A stretch of DNA of 64,000 nucleotides from Caldicellulosiruptor diazotrophicus. Its GTDB lineage: Bacteria > Bacillota > Thermoanaerobacteria > Caldicellulosiruptorales > Caldicellulosiruptoraceae. The notes beneath the pieces are model-generated. The model was given only the letters and a program-made list of their open reading frames with translations. It was not told the DNA's origin and did not search any database. The stretch spans positions 1,324,001 to 1,388,000 of the forward strand of contig NZ_AP024480.1 in NCBI RefSeq assembly GCF_017347585.1, in the 5' to 3' direction. Shown here in pieces: positions 17,654 through 27,134 of the stretch; within the stretch, counting starts at the first letter, position 1; the number at the start of each line of letters is the position of its first letter. The position numbers and the translations under genes were made by a program.

Positions 17654-18238
17654 CTATCTTTTTACTATCTTCGACAACCTTTTATAAAGAATAAAAGTAA
17701 CCACCGAAATAATTGCACCTTTTACCAAATTAAATGGAATTATTGAAAACAAAATTAATGTAAACTTATCTGTCACAAAACCATTTACCTTTGAAGCAAT
17801 TTTTACTATCTCTGAGATTGGAAATTTCAAAGCCTTTTCGTAAAGAGGAAGAAGTACAAAGTAGTTTAGCAAGCCTGCCCAGATAGAAAATGCAATGGTA
17901 GAAATAATAAGAGCTATTGCAGCACCTTTTTTAGTTCTATTCTTGGCATATATGTATCCCGCAATGTACACAAAAAAGCCGCCAATCATAAAGTTAGCAA
18001 ATTCGCCTATCCCGGCCGTTTTGGTAACAAACAGATGAAGTACATTTTTCAAAAATTCAACACCCACACCCCAAGCAGGTCCAAGAGCAAACGAAATTAT
18101 CAATGCTACACAGTCACTAAAATCAAGTTTTAAAAAGTCCGGAAATATTCCTAAAGGAAACTCTATAAGCATTACAACAAATGCCAAAGCACCGAAAATT
18201 GAAACCTTAACAAGATTTTTTAACTCAACCTGTTTCAT
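17654..18238 (-). CDS. ribU: ECF transporter substrate-binding protein, riboflavin type (RibU)
   Basis: 194 residues, six hydrophobic spans. LIEFPLGIFPDFLKLDFSD and GPAWGVGVEFLKNVLHL are typical of RibU S-components, which pair with a shared EcfAA'T module to import riboflavin. No FMN riboswitch is visible in the 24 nt between this gene and the pseudouridine-synthase gene; it appears to be read through from upstream. The EcfT and EcfA genes are not in the window. Family well supported, vitamin specificity from signature residues. Confidence 0.82.
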   Translation of the reverse strand: MKQVELKNLVKVSIFGALAFVVMLIEFPLGIFPDFLKLDFSDCVALIISFALGPAWGVGVEFLKNVLHLFVTKTAGIGEFANFMIGGFFVYIAGYIYAKNRTKKGAAIALIISTIAFSIWAGLLNYFVLLPLYEKALKFPISEIVKIASKVNGFVTDKFTLILFSIIPFNLVKGAIISVVTFILYKRLSKIVKR

Positions 18239-18262
18239 CTTTCAATTATCTCTCCTCTCTTT

Positions 18263-18964
18263 TTACTTACTAAATACCAAATAAGCCTCTTCTTCTTTCA
18301 TCACTCTGTATTCACCCGGTTTTAAACTTTCGTCTAAATTAAGACCTCCTATTCTCAGGCGTTTTAAATCAATCACCTTATTTCCAATTGCTTCGAACAT
18401 CCTTTTAACCTGATGATATTTACCCTCATATATACACAATTTGACTTTGGTACTATCAATAATAGTATATTTTGCAGGAAGTGTCTTATAACCATCATCT
18501 AAAATAATCCCATTTTCAAACTCTTTCAGCTTTTCCTCATCCACCGCTTTTTCAAGCCTAACTAAATACTCTTTTTCAATTCTTTTTCTGGGTGAGATAA
18601 CTCTATGCGTATATTCACCATCATCTGTAATTATCAAAAGACCTTCTGCATCTTTGTCAAGCCTACCAACTGTATGCAAATCTGGATACTTTAAATCATT
18701 AGAAATAAGTGAGAACACTGTAAGTGATGCCGGGTCGTCATTTGAGCACACATAACCTTTCGGTTTGTTCATCATGATATAAATCCGTCTACTGAACTTT
18801 ACAATCCTGCCATCGACTTCTACTACATCTTCTTCGGGATTAATCTTAAAATCAACTTCTACTATTTGTTTCCCATTTACAGTCACAATTCCTTCTCTTA
18901 TTAGTTTTTTAACCTGACTTCGTGAACCAAATCCACAGTGATTCAGATACTTGTCAAGTCTCAT
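18263..18964 (-). CDS. Pseudouridine synthase, RsuA/RluB family
   Basis: About 233 residues. An S4 RNA-binding domain (MRLDKYLNHCGFGSRSQVKK) precedes the catalytic domain with VGRLDKDAEGLLIITDDG, where the Asp is the nucleophile, and the KYHQVKRMFEAIGNKV block. It modifies U in 16S or 23S rRNA; RluB versus RsuA cannot be decided by eye. The start MRLDKYL at 18964 lies 2 nt past the rsmF stop; the longer frame from 18982 lies inside rsmF. Confidence 0.88.
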   Translation of the reverse strand: MRLDKYLNHCGFGSRSQVKKLIREGIVTVNGKQIVEVDFKINPEEDVVEVDGRIVKFSRRIYIMMNKPKGYVCSNDDPASLTVFSLISNDLKYPDLHTVGRLDKDAEGLLIITDDGEYTHRVISPRKRIEKEYLVRLEKAVDEEKLKEFENGIILDDGYKTLPAKYTIIDSTKVKLCIYEGKYHQVKRMFEAIGNKVIDLKRLRIGGLNLDESLKPGEYRVMKEEEAYLVFSK

Positions 18965-18966
18965 TT

Positions 18967-20334
18967 TTATTCCAATCTCCATCCTTTTGGAAAATAATTT
19001 TTTATTATATGTCCCTCTGCTTTACCCCATCCAAGGGTAAAGCCGTCTACACATATTCCTACAAATCCACTTAGATTCTCTTTATTCTCTATTGTCTCAC
19101 CTTTTAAATATCTCACCAGCCTTTCATCATCTTGAGAAAAGTTAATAGCAACCTTGAGATTTTCATACTTTAAACTTGCAATCAAATGAGCAGAAGGATA
19201 AAATCTTCCTTTGTAAACTTCTCCCAGCAAAAGACCATTTCGAAGCGGTGTTATCTTATCAAAAGGTCCATCAAAACCCAAATACAGTTTGCTTGCTTTC
19301 TTATAAAACACCCTATTTTTGAAGTGACTTAAGTCTATGTTTAAATATTTATTGCAAAATTTATCAAAAATTTTCAATTCATTGCTGTCCACCTCAAATC
19401 TTTGTGGCTGAAAAGTCCACTCATCTCCACTTTCTCTCACCTTTTTTAGCTTGCAAATAAAATGTCCCTCACCTCTGACCCTGTGTGGGTAAATTCTCAC
19501 CGCTTTTTTTAAATTTTTATTACCATTTATTTCAATCCCATCCGAAAAACCCTCATATTTTTTTATCTCAACAACTTCATAGTTTTTATGTTTTTTCAAG
19601 AACCAGTCAATAATTCCTTCATTCTCTTCTACTTCAAACGTACAGGTAGAATATACTATCTCGCCACCCACTTTTAAAAGTTCATCTACCTCTGTCATGA
19701 TACTTCTCTGCAGATTAACATACTTTTCAGGGTGATTGGAAGTCCATTTTTTAGCTGCCGTCGGGTCTTTGCGAAACATTCCTTCACCAGAACAAGGTGC
19801 ATCAACCAAAATCTTGTCAAAATATGCACCATAGCTTTCAGCTATCTCTTTCGGCTTGTTATTCAGAATTACAACATTTGTAAGCCCGAGATTTTCAACA
19901 TTCTTTACAAGCGCCTTGATTCTTGATGGTTTTACATCATTGGATACAAGCAAGCCATTTTGACCAAGTCTTGCTGCTATCTGAATGCTCTTCCCCCCAG
20001 GTGCGGCACACAAGTCCAAGACTTTTTCGCCTTCCTTTACATCCAAAGCCTCAACCGGAAACATGGCAGATGGTTCCTGAATATACACAAGCCCAGCAAA
20101 ATAGTATGGGTGTTTGCTCAGTCTTATCTCTTCAGTGTAGTAAAAGCCGTCTTTACACCATGGGACCTTTTCAAATTCAATTCCCATTTTCTCTACAAAC
20201 TCTTCGACTGAAACTTTGGCAGTGTTGACCCTAAAACCTTTATAACTGTCAAAGTCGTATATTTTTATAAACTGGTCAAATTCATCATTTAAAATCTCTT
20301 TCATCTTCGATAAAAATTCTTCTGGCAAGTTCAA
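18967..20334 (-). CDS. NOL1/NOP2/Sun-family rRNA m5C methyltransferase (RsmF/RsmB type)
   Basis: About 455 residues. CAAPGGKSIQIAARLGQNG (motif I), DAPCSGEGMFRKDP (motif IV Cys) and STCTFEVEENEG (motif VI nucleophile Cys) define the family; the C-terminal PUA-like region contains GLLLGEVYKGRFYPSAHL. The start is set at TTG 20334, after an AAGGAGG; the ATG at 20385 lies in the upstream gene and lacks a ribosome-binding site, and its extra residues (RR) simply translate that AGGAGG. Spacing from AAGGAGG to TTG is long (12 nt), so the start is moderately sure. Confidence 0.87.
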   Translation of the reverse strand: MNLPEEFLSKMKEILNDEFDQFIKIYDFDSYKGFRVNTAKVSVEEFVEKMGIEFEKVPWCKDGFYYTEEIRLSKHPYYFAGLVYIQEPSAMFPVEALDVKEGEKVLDLCAAPGGKSIQIAARLGQNGLLVSNDVKPSRIKALVKNVENLGLTNVVILNNKPKEIAESYGAYFDKILVDAPCSGEGMFRKDPTAAKKWTSNHPEKYVNLQRSIMTEVDELLKVGGEIVYSTCTFEVEENEGIIDWFLKKHKNYEVVEIKKYEGFSDGIEINGNKNLKKAVRIYPHRVRGEGHFICKLKKVRESGDEWTFQPQRFEVDSNELKIFDKFCNKYLNIDLSHFKNRVFYKKASKLYLGFDGPFDKITPLRNGLLLGEVYKGRFYPSAHLIASLKYENLKVAINFSQDDERLVRYLKGETIENKENLSGFVGICVDGFTLGWGKAEGHIIKNYFPKGWRLE

Positions 20335-20360
20335 TTTTAAGTTAGACCTCCTTGTAAATC

Positions 20361-21530
20361 TTATAAAACCTGAAAAATAAAACATTTGAGGTACAAAGAC
20401 TCTTCATAGTTTACAAGATACGGATGATCTTTTGCCTGTGTTCTGTACTCAATGAGCCTTAACGTCTTTTTTGCGTCTTTTGCAGCATCTTTAATAACCT
20501 CAAAAAATATATCCGGTTTCATATAATGTGAACATGAACAGGTCACAAGAATTCCACCTTTTTTGAGTATCTTCATAGCTCGCAAGTTTATCTCTTTATA
20601 ACCTCTTTTTGCATTTTCCAAAGTGTGTATGCTTTTTGCAAATGCAGGAGGGTCAAGTATTATCATATCGTATTTTTCTTTCTTGTCGTCAAGTTCATTA
20701 AGATAATCAAAAACATTTGCAACCACAAATTCACATTTTGATTCAACCCCGTTTAACTTAGCATTTTTCACTGCTTGTTCAATTGCTGTATCTGAAATAT
20801 CAATACCTATAACCTTTGACGCACCGAATTTGGCTGCGTTTATGGTAAATCCTCCTGTGTGACAAAAACAGTCCAAAACTACCTTATCCTTTACAAAGTT
20901 CCTTATTGCAACTCTGTTCTCTTTCTGGTCCAAAAAATATCCTGTTTTTTGTCCATTTTCTATATCTACTATCATCTTGATACCATTTTCTTCTATCTCA
21001 ACTTCCACAGGCGAGCTGCCATATAAAAATCCTTTTCTTAAATCAAGTCCTTCAATTTCTCTCACTCTTGCATCATTTCTTTCATATATAGCTTTTGGTT
21101 TGACAACCTCAACTAATATTTCTACCAGTTTATCTTTAAATTTGTCAACACCTTTTGACAATGTCTGCATTACAAGAACATCACCAAACTTGTCAACAAT
21201 AAGTCCTGGTAAGAAATCAGCCTCAGCAAATATGAGCCGGCAATTTTGTGTATAGCCTATACTCTTTCTGTAATCCCAGGCATCTTGGATTCTCTTTTTA
21301 AAAAAGTCAATACTAATCTCCTCATTTTTTCGTGTAAGAAGTCTTACAAGTATTTGAGACTTGGAATTTATAAATCCTTTTCCTACAAACTTCCCTTTAA
21401 AGTTAAACACATCAACAATCTGACCATCCTCGAACTCCCCATCTATCTTCTGTACTTCATGCCTGAAAACCCACGGATGACCGTTTTCTACTCTCAGTCC
21501 CTTCCCTTTTGCCAAAAACACTTTTGCCAT
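20361..21530 (-). CDS. Class I rRNA methyltransferase with PUA domain (RlmI-like)
   Basis: 389 residues. A PUA domain (GKGLRVENGHPWVFRHEV, residues 8-25), the central EEHE-like linker and a Rossmann methylase with DCFCHTGGFTINAA (SAM loop) and ILDPPAFAKS (catalytic NPP-like motif). RlmI makes m5C1962 in 23S rRNA. It overlaps no essential features downstream except the distal end of the rsmF frame. Together with rsmF and the pseudouridine synthase it forms a small RNA-modification block. Confidence 0.88.
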   Translation of the reverse strand: MAKVFLAKGKGLRVENGHPWVFRHEVQKIDGEFEDGQIVDVFNFKGKFVGKGFINSKSQILVRLLTRKNEEISIDFFKKRIQDAWDYRKSIGYTQNCRLIFAEADFLPGLIVDKFGDVLVMQTLSKGVDKFKDKLVEILVEVVKPKAIYERNDARVREIEGLDLRKGFLYGSSPVEVEIEENGIKMIVDIENGQKTGYFLDQKENRVAIRNFVKDKVVLDCFCHTGGFTINAAKFGASKVIGIDISDTAIEQAVKNAKLNGVESKCEFVVANVFDYLNELDDKKEKYDMIILDPPAFAKSIHTLENAKRGYKEINLRAMKILKKGGILVTCSCSHYMKPDIFFEVIKDAAKDAKKTLRLIEYRTQAKDHPYLVNYEESLYLKCFIFQVL

Positions 21531-21551
21531 ACTTTAAACAACACCTCTTTT

Positions 21552-22148
21552 TTAGTTTATTTTCTTTCGTACAAGATACTCATATACAAGATAAGTAGAA
21601 TAGAACCTAAACCTGCCCCAATCACCCCAAAAACCCTTTTGTCCTTTTAGAATATCACAAAGATTTTTTAATTCATCCAAAGATACCTTTATAACCTCTG
21701 AAATCTCTCCATCAGTTTTTGCAAGATTATCATTTTCATATTTTTCAATCAAAAATATAAACGAATAAAAATCGAAATGTTCTTGCAAATAGAGAAGATT
21801 ATACTTTATCGATCCAATCAGCAAAAAATCTTTAATATTCAGTGCAAGCTCTTCTTTTACTTCTCTTTTCAAAGCCTCATCCACATCCTCGTTAAGACCG
21901 ATACCACCAGAAGGTACTCTATAAACTTTATCAGGATACTCTTTTTGTCTCACAACAAGCACTTCATCACCATCTTTTATTGCAAACACCACTTCACCTA
22001 TTCTATCAACATTTATTTTGCTTTTAACATATTCAAAGAACTTTCTATCTTCTATCGTTACAGTAACCTCTTTAACAATCAAATCTGAAGCAATTGGTAT
22101 TTTTCCTAAATCAAACCTGGCTTGAAAGTACTCTTCTAAACCTTTCAT
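21552..22148 (-). CDS. Nudix hydrolase
   Basis: 198 residues. The Nudix box is complete for metal binding: GGIGLNEDVDEALKREVKEE (about residues 117-136), with the REVKEE core; the Gly that usually follows is Ala. The flanking regions are not those of MutT or ADP-ribose pyrophosphatase I can name. A good ribosome-binding site (GGAGGAGG) precedes the ATG, so the 38-nt overlap with the mobA end is probably real. Substrate unknown. Confidence 0.85.
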   Translation of the reverse strand: MKGLEEYFQARFDLGKIPIASDLIVKEVTVTIEDRKFFEYVKSKINVDRIGEVVFAIKDGDEVLVVRQKEYPDKVYRVPSGGIGLNEDVDEALKREVKEELALNIKDFLLIGSIKYNLLYLQEHFDFYSFIFLIEKYENDNLAKTDGEISEVIKVSLDELKNLCDILKGQKGFWGDWGRFRFYSTYLVYEYLVRKKIN

Positions 22149-22707
22149 TTGCCTCCTCCAAATCAGATTGAGTATTTATGTTTTTAAAACTTTCAAGATA
22201 AGGATCGAATCTCAAAATTTCGTTAAGCTCAATCTTCTTTACATTTGAATTTTGTAAAATAGCAGAAAGAGAAAATATACCCTTGTTTATAAAATCCAAT
22301 CCTTTTTCCAAAAATGATTTGCTATATACACAAAAAAGAGGCTCAAAATAACTATTATAATAAGGAACAATTGCATCGTACCCATCAAACCCAAACATGT
22401 ACTCTACAAGTTCTTTTTTGGCAAACGGCATGTCGCATGCTATTATAAAATTCTTGTCTGTCATGCTTACCATTAAACTTGTTAAGACTCCTGCAACAGG
22501 CGCATCTATTTCAAATCTATCTTTTACTACTTCAAATCCTTCAAATTCTGGATACCCGTTTTTTATCACAATAAACTTTTTGTCAAAAAGGCCACCTATA
22601 CTCTTGTCTATTAACTGTATAACACTTTGATTACCAATCTTAAGATGTAATTTGTTAAATCCAAGCCTTTTTGACTTTCCACCCGCCAAAATAAATAAAT
22701 TTTTCAT
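22111..22707 (-). CDS. mobA: Molybdenum cofactor guanylyltransferase
   Basis: 198 residues with the nucleotidyltransferase start LAGGKSKRLGFNKL, IIACDMPFAKKEL (metal-binding Asp) and FEPLFCVYSKSF. MobA joins GMP to molybdopterin to make the bis-MGD cofactor used by DMSO-reductase-family enzymes; the enzyme encoded immediately upstream is such an enzyme and the two share 4 nt. Other moa/moe genes are not in the window. Confidence 0.88.
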   Translation of the reverse strand: MKNLFILAGGKSKRLGFNKLHLKIGNQSVIQLIDKSIGGLFDKKFIVIKNGYPEFEGFEVVKDRFEIDAPVAGVLTSLMVSMTDKNFIIACDMPFAKKELVEYMFGFDGYDAIVPYYNSYFEPLFCVYSKSFLEKGLDFINKGIFSLSAILQNSNVKKIELNEILRFDPYLESFKNINTQSDLEEANERFRRVLSSQV

Positions 22708-24635
22708 GTTGCCACCTTTTTCACAAATACAAAATTTGAATTAAATGCTGCTTGACTGTCCATCTCTGCCGTTTTGGAAAAGATGCAAGAGTTTATTGTC
22801 TCAATATTCTGGTTTTGATAACCTTCTTCAACTATTATATACCCTCTTTTTATACGCTGTCTCAGCACTGCTTCAACAACAAAACCTCCACAGCCATTGT
22901 AAAGAAGCACTTTATCGCCATTTCCAATTCCAAGTCTTTTTGCATCCTCAATATTAAAAATAGCAACTGGTCTTCTTTCAAAAAACTCCTGAGAATGCAA
23001 TGTTTTTTGAGAATGAACGGTCACAAGTCTGAGCTGGTTTTTTAACACTCTTTCTTCATCTGTAGATGGTACAGCTACACCCATCTTTTCGTCTTCAAAT
23101 TCAAATTTTTTGCTCTTTGTTACAAATACTTTATCTTCCCATGGAACATCCATTCTGGTTGCACGCACAAAATGCTTGTCAAATTTAATGTTCAAAGCTT
23201 TCTCAAAATGAGCTTTTACATATTCTACCCATTCTTTTTCTGATTTCATAGGAAAATCTAAATCAAGCCTTTTTGCAAGCTGGTTTATTATTTCAACCTC
23301 TGACTTTGACTCACCAATGTTTTCAATAACCTTCTCAGAAACCCCAATATAATCATGCCACATATTGGGCACAAATACATCCTCTTTCTCAAGAAAACTT
23401 GCAGCAGGAAGTATAATGGTTGCTGCCTTAGCTGTTGCTGTCAAAAACATGTCAACAACAACCACAAATCTTTTTTGAAGTTCTCTAAATACCAAATCTG
23501 AATCAGGACACTGTGAAACGGGATTTCCGGCAGATATATAAACCATCTCAATTGGTGGATTTTGCTGGTCTTTTAGATATTCTCCAAGTTTTGCTCTGTT
23601 ATAAAAGCGCTTATTTATAGCTCTGGTATCGTCTTTGAAAACCGAAACTATATTTTTAGTGAACCTGTGAGCAAAGTTTGAACCTCCGCCTTTTATTCCC
23701 ACATTACCTGAGATTGCAACAAGATAGTCAATTGTTCTTATTGTATTTACTCCATTTGTATATCTTTGTAGACCATAGCCAATAAAAGTTGACACTGGTC
23801 TTTGAATATAAATATTGGCAATGTTTTCTATATCTTTTTTATTCACACCGCACTTTTTCTCTATCTCTTCATATGTTAATCTATTCGCAATTTCTTTTAC
23901 CTTTTCAAATCCAATGGTATACTTTTCGATAAATTCTCTATCTTCCTTTCCATTTTCCAATATATACTTTATTGCTCCATAGGCAAGGTAAGAGTCAGAC
24001 CCAGGATTTATAATCAGCCCAATATCAGCTACCTTGAATGTTTCGGTAGGGTAAATGTCAATCACTGCTACTTTTTTACCCTGTTTTTTTGCCTTATGGA
24101 CAAAATAAAAAAGGTGAAGATTTGTCCACAGAGCGTTTCTTCCCCAAAGAACAATCCAGTTAGAATTAAAAATGTCGAACGGTGAATGACAAAGCGAATT
24201 TCCAAAATCTATTTTCTGGGCAAGAAGACCTGCTCCCCAGCACAAACTCCCTTCAGAGTATGTCGTACCTCCCAAATAATCAAAAAACAATCTTTCAATA
24301 TTTCTCAAATACCCTTCGTACCCATCTCCACTATAGTGTAAAATGGCACTTGAGTTGTGCTTTTTTAAAATCTCTTTTATTTGCTCTGCAATCATGTCAA
24401 AAGCTTGGTTCCAGGAAATTTGGTGAAATTCATTCTTGACCCTCAAAAGAGGAGTGGTTACCCTCTCTTTTGAATAAACCTTCTCAAGCAATCTATAACC
24501 TTTCGGGCATAAAAAACCATTAGTGATAGGGTGGTCTTTATCACCATAAAGCTTTACTGCTTTCCCATCTTCAACCTGAGCAACAATCGCACAACTGTCA
24601 AAACAGTCAAGTGGACAAAATGTCTTTTTTTTCAT
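22704..24635 (-). CDS. Molybdopterin oxidoreductase of the DMSO-reductase family, substrate unknown
   Basis: 643 residues. An N-terminal [4Fe-4S] site (CPLDCFDSC, with the fourth Cys in FLCPKGYRL), then Mo-bisPGD binding segments: GSLCWGAGL, WGRNALWTN, VAISGNVGIKGGG, AGNPVSQCPDS and a C-terminal domain with HSQKTLHSQEFF and GDKVLLYNG. No Tat signal is seen, so it should be cytoplasmic. No dedicated small subunit or membrane anchor is adjacent. It resembles Bacillus YoaE-type enzymes; formate, sulfur-compound or hydratase-like chemistry all remain possible. It is coupled to mobA and lies in the nad operon. Confidence 0.82.
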   Translation of the reverse strand: MKKKTFCPLDCFDSCAIVAQVEDGKAVKLYGDKDHPITNGFLCPKGYRLLEKVYSKERVTTPLLRVKNEFHQISWNQAFDMIAEQIKEILKKHNSSAILHYSGDGYEGYLRNIERLFFDYLGGTTYSEGSLCWGAGLLAQKIDFGNSLCHSPFDIFNSNWIVLWGRNALWTNLHLFYFVHKAKKQGKKVAVIDIYPTETFKVADIGLIINPGSDSYLAYGAIKYILENGKEDREFIEKYTIGFEKVKEIANRLTYEEIEKKCGVNKKDIENIANIYIQRPVSTFIGYGLQRYTNGVNTIRTIDYLVAISGNVGIKGGGSNFAHRFTKNIVSVFKDDTRAINKRFYNRAKLGEYLKDQQNPPIEMVYISAGNPVSQCPDSDLVFRELQKRFVVVVDMFLTATAKAATIILPAASFLEKEDVFVPNMWHDYIGVSEKVIENIGESKSEVEIINQLAKRLDLDFPMKSEKEWVEYVKAHFEKALNIKFDKHFVRATRMDVPWEDKVFVTKSKKFEFEDEKMGVAVPSTDEERVLKNQLRLVTVHSQKTLHSQEFFERRPVAIFNIEDAKRLGIGNGDKVLLYNGCGGFVVEAVLRQRIKRGYIIVEEGYQNQNIETINSCIFSKTAEMDSQAAFNSNFVFVKKVAT

Positions 24636-24657
24636 AAGAATTTGCCTCCAAAAAACT

Positions 24658-25494
24658 TTAGTCTACAAAGTCAAGGCTAATATCAAGGCTTTTTACTGAA
24701 TGGGTAATAGAACCAACAGAAATAATATCAACACCTGTTTTTGCAATCTCCTCAATGTTATCAATATTTATATTTCCCGATGCTTCTATTAAAACTCTTC
24801 CTTCAGCTTTCTCAACAGCCCTTTTCATCTCATCAACTGTGAAATGGTCAAGCATAATTACATCTGCACCCGATCGCAATGCCTCTTCAAACTCTTGCAT
24901 ATTACGCACTTCCACTTCAACCTTCATTGTATGTGGGACATTCTCTTTTGCCCTTTTTACAGCCTCTGTAATACTCCCTATAGCCTTTATGTGATTATCC
25001 TTAATTAGCACCGCATCAGACAAGGAATACCTATGATTTTTTCCACCACCGACAAAAACAGCGTATTTATCAAGCATTCTCAAAAGAGGAATGGTCTTTC
25101 GAGTATCAGTGACAGCTGCCCTGTATCCTTTCACCTTTTGGACAAGCATATTTGTAAATGTTGCAATACCGCTCATTCTTTGAAGAAGGTTTAAAGCAAG
25201 CCTTTCACCCATCAAGATTGCTCGTGTTTTTCCTTGTATTTTGGCCAAAACATCACCTTTTTGAATATAGTCTCCATCAGTTTTTAACTTTTCAAATTTT
25301 ATGCCGCCATCTAATATCTCAAATACCCTTTTTGCCACATCTATTCCACATAAAATTCCATTCTCTTTAGCCAATAAAACAGCATTCGACGTGCTCTCTT
25401 GCGGAATTAATAAGTCTGTCGTAATATCTCCATATGGCATATCCTCTACAAGTGCATCCTTAATAATTTTATCAATTACCAAAAAATTTAGCAT
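24658..25494 (-). CDS. nadC: Nicotinate-nucleotide pyrophosphorylase (quinolinate phosphoribosyltransferase)
   Basis: 278 residues. EDMPYGDITTDLL, GERLALNLLQRMSGIAT, TRKTIPLLRMLDKYAV with GGGKNHRYSL, and VEVEVRNMQE are family landmarks, and the basic residues that bind quinolinate and PRPP are present. It converts quinolinate to nicotinate mononucleotide. Last of the nadA-nadB-nadC set; its ATG directly adjoins the nadB stop. Confidence 0.95.
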   Translation of the reverse strand: MLNFLVIDKIIKDALVEDMPYGDITTDLLIPQESTSNAVLLAKENGILCGIDVAKRVFEILDGGIKFEKLKTDGDYIQKGDVLAKIQGKTRAILMGERLALNLLQRMSGIATFTNMLVQKVKGYRAAVTDTRKTIPLLRMLDKYAVFVGGGKNHRYSLSDAVLIKDNHIKAIGSITEAVKRAKENVPHTMKVEVEVRNMQEFEEALRSGADVIMLDHFTVDEMKRAVEKAEGRVLIEASGNINIDNIEEIAKTGVDIISVGSITHSVKSLDISLDFVD

Positions 25495-27120
25495 TTAAAA
25501 TATTTCCTCCCATCCATAAATGTTTGAGTATACCAAATGCTTCTTCCAGTTAGCATCGTCCTGGTACGGGAAATCTTTTCTGTAATGAGAACCTCTGCTT
25601 TCTTTTCTCATCAGCGCTGCATTTGCCAGAATATATCCTATCATGAGCATGTTATAATATTCTATCTCTTTTTGTGTGCTGAGTTTCATTGTATTCAATA
25701 TTTCTAACCTTGAGACAATGTAATCTATCAATTTTTCAAGCCCTTCTTTTGTTCGCACAATCCCTGCATGCTCACTCATTTTACTTCTCAAACCTTCAAT
25801 CTCGGTAGCTACGTTCAAATCAAAATCCTTTTTACTCAAACTTCTATGGCAGATTGCTATATATTTTACATTTTTTTGTGACCTGCCATTGATATATTGA
25901 GCTATTCTTCTTCCAAAAACAAGACCTTCTAAAAGTGAATTTGATGCAAGCCTGTTTGCTCCATGAACACGTGTCCCTGCTGCCTCACCACATACAAAAA
26001 GGTTTTCTACAGTGGTTCTGCCAAACTCGTCAGAAAGCACGCCACCCATACTATAATGCTGCGCAGGTGCAACAGGAATTCTTTCTTTTGTAATATCAAT
26101 GCCAAGTTCCAAACATTTTTTATATATATTAGGAAATCTCTTTCTTATAAAGTTAGCATCAAGATGAGTAATATCGAGAAATACGTTTTCAGAACCTGTC
26201 CTTTGCAGCTCAAAGTATATGCTACGAGAAACAATATCTCTTGGTGCAAGCTCTGCAAGAGGATGGTACTGGGGCATAAATCTTTCACCAAAAATATTGT
26301 AAAGAAGGCCACCTTCTCCTCTTACTGCCTCTGATATCAAAAAACTTTTGTTTACTTTATGATAAAGCACTGTAGGATGAAACTGCACAAGTTCCATATC
26401 AACAACCTTTGCTCCACACCTTATTGCTGCAGCACAGCCATCACCTGTTGTCACCTCAGGGTTTGTTGTGTATTTGTATAAATATCCATAGCCACCAGAT
26501 GCCAGAACAATGTTTTTTGCAAATAAAATGACATTCTTATTCTTTATCTTTAGTAAAACTCCTATAGCAGTGTTATTCTCATCGGTGAGTATATCAACCA
26601 GAAAAGCATTTTCAAATATTGTAACATTTTCATACGACTTTACTACATGTCCTAAATGCTCAGACACAATTCTTCCTGTTGCATCTCCACTTGCATGAAT
26701 TATTCTTCTTCGGCTGTGTGCTCCTTCCTGACCTAAAATAATCTCCCCTTCGTCATCTAAATCAAATGGAATATTCATCTTAAGCAAAATGTTTATATTT
26801 TCAATAGCCTCGTCAACCAAAATTCTTACCATGTGCAAATCACAAAGACCACTGCCTGCTTTTATCGTGTCCATGTAGTGTATGTCAGGGCTGTCATCAT
26901 GGCTGAGTGGCGCTGCAATCCCGCCTTGGGCTAAATTGGTATTGCTAACCTGCATGGTTTCTTTTGTTACAAGAGCAGTTTTTAGTCTTTTGTCAAGATT
27001 GACTGCAGTGTATAGCCCTGCAACACCTGTTCCAATAATCACTACATCAAAATTTAATACTTCATCACTACCAGAGTCAAATTCAATACAAAACCTTTTA
27101 AACTCTGCCAAGCTAACCAT
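25495..27120 (-). CDS. nadB: L-aspartate oxidase
   Basis: About 541 residues. FAD-binding VVIIGTGVAGLYTAVNL near residue 26, QGGIAAPLSHDDSPDIH, HASGDATGRIVSEHL, the active-site stretch ELVQFHPTVLYHK, and PVAPAQHYSMGGV with CGEAAGTRVHGANRLASNSL. It makes iminoaspartate for NadA; in an anaerobe fumarate is the likely electron acceptor. The start is uncertain: ATG 27120 directly follows GGGG, and TTG 27111 would be better spaced. Sits between nadA and nadC. Confidence 0.93.
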   Translation of the reverse strand: MVSLAEFKRFCIEFDSGSDEVLNFDVVIIGTGVAGLYTAVNLDKRLKTALVTKETMQVSNTNLAQGGIAAPLSHDDSPDIHYMDTIKAGSGLCDLHMVRILVDEAIENINILLKMNIPFDLDDEGEIILGQEGAHSRRRIIHASGDATGRIVSEHLGHVVKSYENVTIFENAFLVDILTDENNTAIGVLLKIKNKNVILFAKNIVLASGGYGYLYKYTTNPEVTTGDGCAAAIRCGAKVVDMELVQFHPTVLYHKVNKSFLISEAVRGEGGLLYNIFGERFMPQYHPLAELAPRDIVSRSIYFELQRTGSENVFLDITHLDANFIRKRFPNIYKKCLELGIDITKERIPVAPAQHYSMGGVLSDEFGRTTVENLFVCGEAAGTRVHGANRLASNSLLEGLVFGRRIAQYINGRSQKNVKYIAICHRSLSKKDFDLNVATEIEGLRSKMSEHAGIVRTKEGLEKLIDYIVSRLEILNTMKLSTQKEIEYYNMLMIGYILANAALMRKESRGSHYRKDFPYQDDANWKKHLVYSNIYGWEEIF

Positions 27121-27134
27121 CCCCAATTTACAAA

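Noticed and set aside
24182..24439. 85-residue plus-strand frame in the molybdopterin oxidoreductase gene
   Set aside because: Antisense shadow without a ribosome-binding site or conserved motif.
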